Below, piece after piece: positions 57,001 through 64,000 of a DNA stretch of 64,000 nt. Below the pieces are notes generated by a model that was given only the letters and a program-made list of their open reading frames with translations, was not told where the DNA came from and did no database searches. The position numbers and the translations under genes were made by a program. Source of the DNA: Amborella trichopoda (taxonomy: Eukaryota; Streptophyta; Magnoliopsida; Amborellales; Amborellaceae); the NCBI RefSeq assembly GCF_000471905.2, contig NW_006499207.1, positions 3,365,012 through 3,429,011 of the forward strand, in the 5' to 3' direction. The first letter of the stretch is position 1; each line of letters starts with the position of its first letter.

Positions 57001-57447
57001 CTTCATGTCATCTATCAAAATCTACAAAGAGAGGCATAATCCTAGCCCAACATCCACCATCATGCCATCATGATGTGTGGTATGAATTTAAATACATTTA
57101 TCCTCCTTTAATTCACTTCAATTTCCCTTGTTATCAAAAGGCCCATTGCTCTTCACATTTAATAAACCTTAAAACCAAGATGAAAGGTATGCCCTTATGG
57201 TCATTTAACAAAATTTCCAGCGAGAGCAAATCTTTGAAAATTCCCTCCTTTTACAAGAGCATGTGGGGCTTATGAAAACATGTCACATAAGCTAAATGGT
57301 TATATGCAGTGTATTACTATATACCCTTAGTGTTAGGTTCATAATTATAAACCATATGCCCCTTCTAGAACTCTCCACATATGTGAAAAAACAAAACGCA
57401 ATAATATACAACACTTAATATTAATAAATGAAATGACAAGGGGATCC
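57001..57447. other. No feature recognised
   Basis: The plus-strand ORF at 56985-57275 matches nothing known. The outer LTR end of the Copia fragment may lie here. Confidence 0.35.
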
Positions 57448-57510
57448 CCCCATGGAGTTGACGTTACCCCCACAGCATCTCCACGTGGGGTAACGTGGGA
57501 CTCCATGGGG
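57448..57510. repeat. Inverted repeat with short loop
   Basis: CCCCATGGAGTTGACGTTAC (from 57448) pairs with TAACGTGGGACTCCATGGGG (ending 57510). Arms are about 26 bases with two or three mismatches and an 11-base loop. It is GC-rich in AT-rich surroundings. It could be a MITE core or a hairpin left by another element. Confidence 0.7.
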
Positions 57511-59266
57511 AGACATCCATTGGCTATTTGGGTGTCCCGTGTGGGTCCCGGAGGGACTGTCCTTGATTGTCATTTCTTTGAAACAACTTCAGAAAATGGA
57601 TTTTATATTTCTCAGAAAAGTCCAAATTTTTTTTTATAAATCCATAAAAATCATTTTAATGAGTTTCCATCAAAACAAATCGTTTTGGCATTGATTAAAA
57701 ATATTTACAAGGGAAATTAGGATCCTAGGAGTCGAAATACAAAACAGAGCACTCCACTCAGCTAGTCCAAGAATCCAAAGCCACCTTCTCGAAATGGCTC
57801 AACAGACTCATGACCCACAATGTATAATCAAGGGCTCATGATCTTAGTCTATCAAAGTCAAACCGAGGTGTGACTCTGAATCCTTAAGTTAAAGCGGATT
57901 TTAAGTGCACCCCTTAGAGGGCATGCACACGTAAAGTGCGGGGGTTCCTCTCTTGGGACATTTGTATAGCTCTATTATGTAGATCCTTGGAAGAGCGACT
58001 TCCCATGTATTGCGATTGTAAATGCACAAGCTACAATAAGGTTTATAGTAGTCACCCTAACCTCTTTAAGTCATCAAACTCATACCGAAATCGTCATTGC
58101 CCTGGCCCATCACTTAGTCATGAGGCACAAACATAACAATTCGACCTCGACTTAGAGGTAACCCTCAACCCACACAAGACCTCCCATATATAAATCCTCC
58201 TTAAGACGTAATCGGGGGGTTACGAGTCTTGGTCTCAATGCATCAAGATCCTAGAATTATGTCACTCTCATACTCCCACTGAAGACAAGAGCCATTTGAA
58301 AATGTCGGAATTTAAGGCCTTGAAAGGACATAAATCCAACATTAAATTCCTACCAACAATAAGTAGGATCAGTTCCCAACCAAGTACTTGAGTACCATCC
58401 CCTTTTGGTCCTCAAAAGAACTCTAACAAAGTCGGCATAAAAAGGAACCATGGTTTACAGATTTCTAGATCTAGAGACTAACAGAAAGAGTACTAACAAA
58501 GATGCTCACTTCCTTCAGGTCAAATTTTGGTCCCGCCAAAAGGCCAAACATTATTATGGCAATAAATATATAACAATGTGCTGCTCATTTCTCATTACTA
58601 GTAGCGTTGGCCCATAGTTGATGGCAATGAGAGAAATTCGTAAAAGCGTTTAGGAATCAGAATCGCGAAATAACAAGCAACTAGTAGATTCCTATGGTAG
58701 GAAACGCCCCCCAAACAAAGCATATCGTAGGAATCTAGATTCATATATTTTGGGAACAGCGCTCTAACCCACATGGAATAGAGATTCCTACTTTCAAGAA
58801 TCACACACCCAATCAATTGAAACAGCATCAAGAAATGAGTTTCATAGGGTAAAAGGTTTGACGTTCTAGATTACCCTCAACCAAAAACCCCTTAGTATTG
58901 GAATTAACATATTGAGTACAATTTGCCAAGGTTCCCTCGTGTTGGAATCGAGGTCCTCAACAGTCCTAAAGACCTGAACAAAGGTTCTTTGGGCACTCAA
59001 AGATGTACGACGTATGGTAGAGTGCCCTTAGAACTAGAATTGAGGTTTACTGACGTTCCAAATTGCATAAGGAAAGTAAAAATACTTGATTTATTACCAA
59101 TAAAATATAAATTTATTCTAGCTGATCGGAATATAGGAATGATGTGAGTTTGTAGACACCAAATGAGTTTTTAAGAACTGATCATATATCAATTAATAAA
59201 TTTTAGATAACATAATGTTTCACTAGTCCACTAGGGAATTCATAAAAAGTTTATAAGAGGTCGCAA
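57511..59266. other. No supported gene
   Basis: ORFs are short and mutually overlapping. Several lines (for example 58190-58260, TAATCGGGGGGTTACGAGTC) read like repeat DNA, but no element ends or domains can be defined. Confidence 0.4.
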
Positions 59267-59298
59267 ACATATACTATTGAAGTATATCCATAAAAAAG

Positions 59299-60970
59299 GT
59301 GGTTAACAGTTTTCTTACTCAGCCAGATGAAATCAAAACTGCCCTCCTAAATTACTTCAAGTCCCACTATACTGCCCATGTGGGACTCAAGCCAAGGATG
59401 ACCACTTTGGATTTCCTTATTGTTCCTGATCATTGGTCCAACGAGTTGGAAAGACCTTTTACAGTTGATGAAATCTCAATCGCCATTGACAAATTAGCTA
59501 AAGACAAACCTCCGGGGCTGGATGGTTTTCCCTTGGCCCCCTTTAAATCATTCGTGGGTACTTTCCTACCTGATATTAGGAGCTTCTTTGAGGAATTCTA
59601 TCATAGGGGGATCCTCAACAAAGCCATCAATACCACCTTCATAGCCCTGATCCCCAAGAAAGAAGGTGCAGAAGAGCTCAAGGACTTCCGTCCAATTAGC
59701 TTACTCAACTCTACATATAAAATTCTGGCCAATGTATTGGCTTCAAGACTTAAGCAGGTCCTCCCTTTCATCATCTCGTAGTCCTAATCAGCCTTCATCC
59801 AAGAATGGTTGATCCTGGATGGTGCGTTGGTTGCTCATGAGTGTATCCACTCTAGGCACCTATCCAAGAAACCAGGCTTGATTTTCAAAATCGATAGGGA
59901 GAAAGCATATGACCACGTGGACTGGTCATTATTGGATGAGACGATGGCTAAAATGAATTTTGGTTCTCAATGGAGAAAATGGATAAAAGACAGTATTTCT
60001 ACCCCCCATTTTTTCAGTCCTCATAAATGGAAGTCCTAAAGGGTTCTTTGCTGTTTTGAGGGGGCTCCGTCAAGGGGACCCGCTATCTCCCTTTCTTTTT
60101 ACAACAGCTGCCGAGGTTTTCAGCAGGTCTATCTCTCATCTCTACCAGAAAGGACTACTTTCGGCTTTCCTTTGTAACTCACAAGTTCCTTCGGTAACAC
60201 ACTTGCAATACGCAAATGACACCCTAGTCTTCCTAGTTACGGTCCCTCAGCAAATGGAGAACCTCAGTATCTTCCTCAAATGCTTTGAGAATGCCACTGG
60301 CTTCAAAGTAAATATGAAAAAATCAAAGATGATGGGAGTGGGCCTCTCACTTCAAGAAATCAGATCCCTGATTCCTTCTTGGGATTATAAAGTAGAGGAC
60401 TGCCCTACCACTTATTTGGGGATCCCTTTAGGCTTAAGGAAACCTAAAAAGAGACATTGGGCCCAAGTGATTGATAGAGTTGATAGGCGTCTAGCTGGAT
60501 GGAAAGGAAGATTTTTTTCCCTGGCCGGTCGTTCTACTTTGGTTAAGGCTACACTGGCAAACTCCCCTATTTACTTAATGTCTATTTTCCATATGCCAGC
60601 ATCGGTGGCTAATAGATTGGATCAACTGATGAGGAAATTTCTGTGGTCCGGCCAAGCCAAAAAAACGAGACATCATCTAATCTCTTAAGATAGAGTCTGA
60701 CTGCCCAAAGTCCAAGGTGGTTTAGGCATCAGAGATCTAAGAAAACATAATCTGGCTCTATTGGGGAAGTGGTGGTGGAGATTGGCCACCCAACCAAACT
60801 CTTTCTGGGCACAGGTTATTCGAAATAAATATAACATTCCGGATCACAATTGGGTACTTAAAGGCCCTCACGTAGCAAGGCTTCAGGAGTTTGGAAATCT
60901 CTCGCCTCTTCTCTTGCTTAGTTCAAGAAAGCACTGCATTTCCATCCAAAACAAGGAAACATAGTTCGCT
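59299..60970 (+). pseudogene. LINE reverse transcriptase (YADD changed to YAND)
   Basis: Blocks in order: DKPPGLDGFPLAPFKSF, INTTFIALIPKKEGAEELKD then FRPISLLNSTYKILANVLAS, (stops at 59779 and 59785), SAFIQEWLILDGALVAHECI, LIFKIDREKAYDHVDWSLLD with the first catalytic Asp, frameshift, GLRQGDPLSPFLFT, HLQYANDTLVFL, NMKKSKMMGVG, TTYLGIPLGLRKPKKRHWAQ, and LAGRSTLVKATLANSPIYLM. The catalytic box is YAND at 60209-60220: the Asp codon at 60215-60217 is AAT, one transition from GAT. That change alone should stop polymerase activity; frameshifts and stops finish it. Confidence 0.92.
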
Positions 60971-61310
60971 TCTGGTCTGATTTGTGGATTGGACATGCTC
61001 CCCTTAGGGACCTGTTTCCTAATCTGTTTCAACTTGCTTCCAACAAAGAGTCCAGTATTGCAAATGAAATGGTCTTGGCAGGGGGGCGTAGAACTTGGAA
61101 CCCTTCTTTTTGAAGGAATCTTACTGAAGAGGAAACATTAGCTTTCACCACTCTATCGGCTGCTCTTCACCCGGTGTTCTTACCTTTATCAAGGAGTGAT
61201 TCTTTGGTTTGGACACTATCTCCATCTAGTAAGTTTTCAGTAGCAACTTTCTATAAGAAACTTATCCAGCCTCCTACTTTCCCTTTAAATCCCATCTCTC
61301 CTCCTCCAAA

Positions 61311-62306
61311 GTGTGGAACACAATAGCTCCTCCAAAAGTTCAGTCTTTCAATTGGATAGCCGGCTGTCAACGGGCCCTCACACTTGATCAGCTCCAAAAA
61401 AGCGGCATGCCACTCCCCAATAGATGTGTAATGTGCCTGAAAGAGGAGTCCAACCTCCACCACTTTCTAAATTGCAGTGTGGCTTTTGAGCTTTGGACAC
61501 TGATTCTACATTTATTTAGACTCAAATGGGTCCTTCCTCATTCGGCAAAAGATTTATTTCTTCATTATTCAGGTGGTCCTTGGCCCAAAGCTGGTAGAAC
61601 CTTGTGGAGGGCAGCAATCGCTGCTACCGTATGGGTTTTATGGCTAGAAAGAAATGAGAGGGTCTTTCAAGGACACAGAAATGAAATTTTCGGGCTGTTT
61701 CATAAGGTTACATCACTCGTAACTTTTTGGGCTTCCATCCACAGCAGCTTTGGTGGGATTCCTATGAGTTCTTTCCTCAGACAACGGGACAATATTATCC
61801 GACTCCAGCCTTTCAAGCTACAGCGACCTCACAACTGGTTACCTCCTCTAGAAAATGCCATAAAGCTTAACTTCGATGGTTGTTCCCTAGGAAACCCAGG
61901 CCCGTCAGGAGTAGGGGGAGTTTTGCGCGACCACAATCGAAATGTTCACATGACATACTCAGAATATGTCAGACATAGAGATTCACAATTTGCCAAAGCA
62001 TTGGCACTCCTAACGGGTCTAAAATTTTTTAATCCATCTTGGGGCCAATCCTTAGTGATGGAAGGAGACGCAAAAAACATTCTATCATGGGCAGTAGGCA
62101 CCATTACCCCTCCTTGGTATCTTTCTAGAATTTTTTATGAAATTTACCACTTATGCAGGGATACCAACATCTGTTGGAGGCATACATGGCGGACGTCGAA
62201 CGAGTTCACCGACCTTCTCACTAAATATGGTGAGCGACGACGACCACACATGGAAGACAATGAATGGTGCACCACCTTTTTGCATTGGACCATCGAAGTC
62301 TTCTAG
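61311..62306 (+). pseudogene. LINE zf-RVT and RNase H (open 331-codon frame)
   Basis: The first part has MWNTIAPPKVQSFNWIA, then CVMCLKEESNLHHFLNC, the zf-RVT Cys/His pattern, and WRAAIAATVWVLWLERNERV. RNase H follows: IKLNFDGCSLGNPGPSGVGG with the first Asp, FAKALALLTGL where the family has a Glu (here Lys), VMEGDAKNILSW with the second Asp, and RTSNEFTDLLTKYG. It ends at the natural stop near 62304. The frame is still open over nearly 1 kb, but the Glu-to-Lys change removes a catalytic residue. It is the C-terminal end of LINE ORF2. Confidence 0.9.
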
Positions 62307-62544
62307 GACACTAGACTTTTGGGTTGTTGCTTTTTGTAACAGGGCATGCTTATAAGCCCAATTTTTTGAGACCTCAATCTTTTGGTTACAGCCACTTCAA
62401 AAGGATATACGTTGTATAGGGTTACTGGCTTAATTTTTTGACTGAGACACCTGCCTCGTGGGTATTCTCGGTCCTCTCCTCCCTCAATCTGCTATATTCT
62501 TTCTCTTTATATAGCAACACAATGTTAACATTATCAAAAAAAAA
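62307..62544 (+). other. LINE 3' UTR and poly-A tail
   Basis: A pyrimidine-rich stretch (TCGGTCCTCTCCTCCCTCAA) and TTTATATAGCAACACAATG lead into the A tract at 62536-62545. There is no canonical AATAAA. Confidence 0.7.
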
Positions 62545-62562
62545 ACATATACTGATGAAGTA

Positions 62563-62860
62563 AGGTGCACCTTAAAAATCCTACAGATGCAAATGTCCAA
62601 CATTGCAAAACCATCCAATTGATCATCTCGACCTCGAGATGTATGGACATGAAGAAAAATAACAATTTCAAGCCCAAAACATAGTACATCTAGTAACAAG
62701 TTATATGGACCATCCGTTTTCCAGATTTTCTAAATGTTAGTTGTTCTGCTCGATTTGTATTTTAAAGAAAACCATTTATATACGATTACAATCTTAAAAT
62801 ATAGAATTAAAGACGCACCTCAAAAATCCATGTTGATCGATTCACAATATTGTCCACCTA
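62563..62860 (+). repeat. Dispersed repeat family, copy 3
   Basis: AGGTGCACCTTAAAAATCC opens it; then GATCATCTCGACCTCGAGAT, ACAATTTCAAGCCC, ACATAGTACATC and GTTATATGGACCATCCGTTT match copies at 41078 and 44560. A second GCACCTCAAAAATCC at about 62815 with TGATCGATTCACAA suggests a partial repeat of its start. Confidence 0.7.
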
Positions 62861-64000
62861 TGAACTGTACATTTGATGCTATGGAACCTGGAATCCAAAA
62901 AATCGGAAGCGAGATTCCTAACATTAAAAAATTGGGTTCCACGAAGATTCAGTGACCAGACACCGAATTGAGATTTCGAAGTGGAATCCCCACCCAAGGT
63001 GGAAGATTCCCATGACTATAGGTTGGTCGTCGCCTCTCACTACCTCCGTCCCTCTCTCTTGACAATTGTGATGCCCCTCTGCTCTCTCATCCTCTTCAAG
63101 CATATGAGACTGTGTTTCCTCTTCCTAAGACCTGACCACCTCCCAAAACCAGTGAGTTCCTCGTGCCTGCAACCTCCCTAAAGCTTCTAGAAAGCCAGTT
63201 GTTTTCAAAAAGCAATCCTATAGGCCTAAAATGAAAAGGGTACCTTCCCTCTCTGCTTATAAAGGAATAATTTCCTCCATAAATACCCTATGTAAGAGAA
63301 CTATAGAAGTTGAGGAAAGCATATAAGCCCCTGAAGAAAAGAGTATCAAACAATTCGAAAGATATAGGAGGTCGGCATCCAATCACGCACCTCATCCTGA
63401 GGACTGAAAAGGTTCAAAGGGTTATTGGGTTAATGGTTTTCACAATGGGTCCCTTTCTCTGAAAGAGAAGAACGAACATACCCCACTGTAACCCCATATG
63501 TCGCCCAACTTGTTACTATGAAACAAAAACACAAAATCAAGCAACCCTTACAAGATGAACAATTGCAAGTATGCCAGCTGCTATAGGTGGCATTTCTTCC
63601 ACAGACATAGGGTGGTTTAGTAGCCAATGGGAAGAAGAAGAGGTAGGAAAGAAAGAAGAGTGGGAGGACCATATGGAAAGGTTTTTTGCGATGAAAGTTA
63701 TTCTTCTCACACTTCTGATTTAGAGTTGATGGGTAGGATGCAAAGGAGGCGGCGAGAGAGAAAGCAAAGACTAAGGCTAATATCTCAATGAGTGGTGCTT
63801 TGCAGGTTGCATTCACCAAACGCTATGGTTAGTGAGGAGGTGAGGGTTGAGAACCCTTGGGAAGAGGTGTAGCAATGGTGAAAGGGTTGAAGGACCCACT
63901 CTGCTATTGTCCAGGTTTTTGGTGCTGAATATCTAACGCACCTATTGAGCTACTTTCGTTATCTAAACTCCTTTTAACAACAATATGCTATTGTCCAAGT
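62861..64000. other. No supported gene to window end
   Basis: The longest ORF (63430-63819, minus) is hydrophobic and Cys-rich but matches no family. A possible start codon inside it (MSVEEMPPIAAGILAIVHL) is followed by GTAAGG, but the nearest downstream acceptor would make an intron of only about 45 bases. Nothing more can be supported. Confidence 0.4.

Larger units (their letters stand above)
59267..62562 (+). mobile_element. 5'-truncated L1-type LINE with target duplication and poly-A
   Basis: The element is 59285-62544. The flanks are ACATATACTATTGAAGTA (59267-59284) and ACATATACTGATGAAGTA (62545-62562), an 18-bp duplication with two differences. The 3' end has a 10-base A tract. The element starts in the linker between endonuclease and reverse transcriptase, which is typical of incomplete target-primed reverse transcription. 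It contains a reverse transcriptase, zf-RVT and RNase H. The low divergence of the flanks suggests it is younger than the LINE at 34690. Confidence 0.93.

Noticed and set aside
63430..63819. 129-codon minus-strand ORF, possibly a small secreted or membrane protein, or a first exon MSVEEMPPIAAGILAIVHL
   Set aside because: No recognisable family. The apparent intron after it would be about 45 bases, and no continuation is seen.

Overview
The window looks like flowering-plant nuclear DNA. It contains GT-AG introns, the 3' exons of a plant-type methylthioribose kinase gene, Ty3/gypsy elements of the Tat type, a Copia gag, plant L1-type LINEs with a C-terminal RNase H, an RTE-type LINE, hAT- and MULE-like DNA elements, and long CT/CA microsatellites. 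The species cannot be told from the sequence. Almost everything here is transposon-derived and decayed. I see no bacterial features, CRISPR array, rRNA or tRNA gene.

Layout. 1-2.7 kb: minus-strand gypsy leader with a tRNA-Arg-type primer-binding site and a 66-bp tandem array. 4.2-14 kb: plus-strand Tat-type 3' UTR blocks and two LTR-like promoter regions, separated by several unrelated tandem arrays. 14.3-21.8 kb: a decayed plus-strand Tat-type pol (protease, RNase H, integrase, no reverse transcriptase) whose integrase is split by a 3.1-kb solo LTR. 23.3-24.6 kb: a minus-strand 3' UTR with its own array. 24.6-28.1 kb: purine-rich DNA, a TATA-bearing LTR-like promoter and an unrecognised broken reading frame. 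28.7-30.7 kb: a minus-strand copy of the same integrase and 3' UTR. 31.2-32.0 kb: an AT-rich island. 34.7-41.1 kb: a nearly full-length but dead L1-type LINE. 42.5-44.1 kb: two neighbouring inverted-repeat elements, each enclosing a GC-rich minisatellite.

45.1-48.5 kb (minus strand): the last two exons of 5-methylthioribose kinase (methionine salvage), separated by a 3.0-kb intron carrying an antisense RTE LINE fragment and other repeats. The upstream exons were not found. 48.72-49.25 kb: a run of N flanked on both sides by the same microsatellite, probably an assembly artefact. 51.3-52.1 kb: a non-autonomous hAT element with an 8-bp target duplication. 54.7-57 kb: a minus-strand Copia gag with primer-binding site and LTR promoter. 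59.3-62.5 kb: a 5'-truncated L1-type LINE with an 18-bp target duplication and poly-A tail. 62.6-64 kb: a dispersed repeat and non-coding DNA.

The only host gene I can defend is methylthioribose kinase. The most unusual structures are the paired inverted-repeat elements with internal minisatellites, the different tandem arrays in equivalent positions of Tat-type 3' UTRs, and a dispersed repeat family found directly 3' of both L1 LINEs. I found no clear new biological system.
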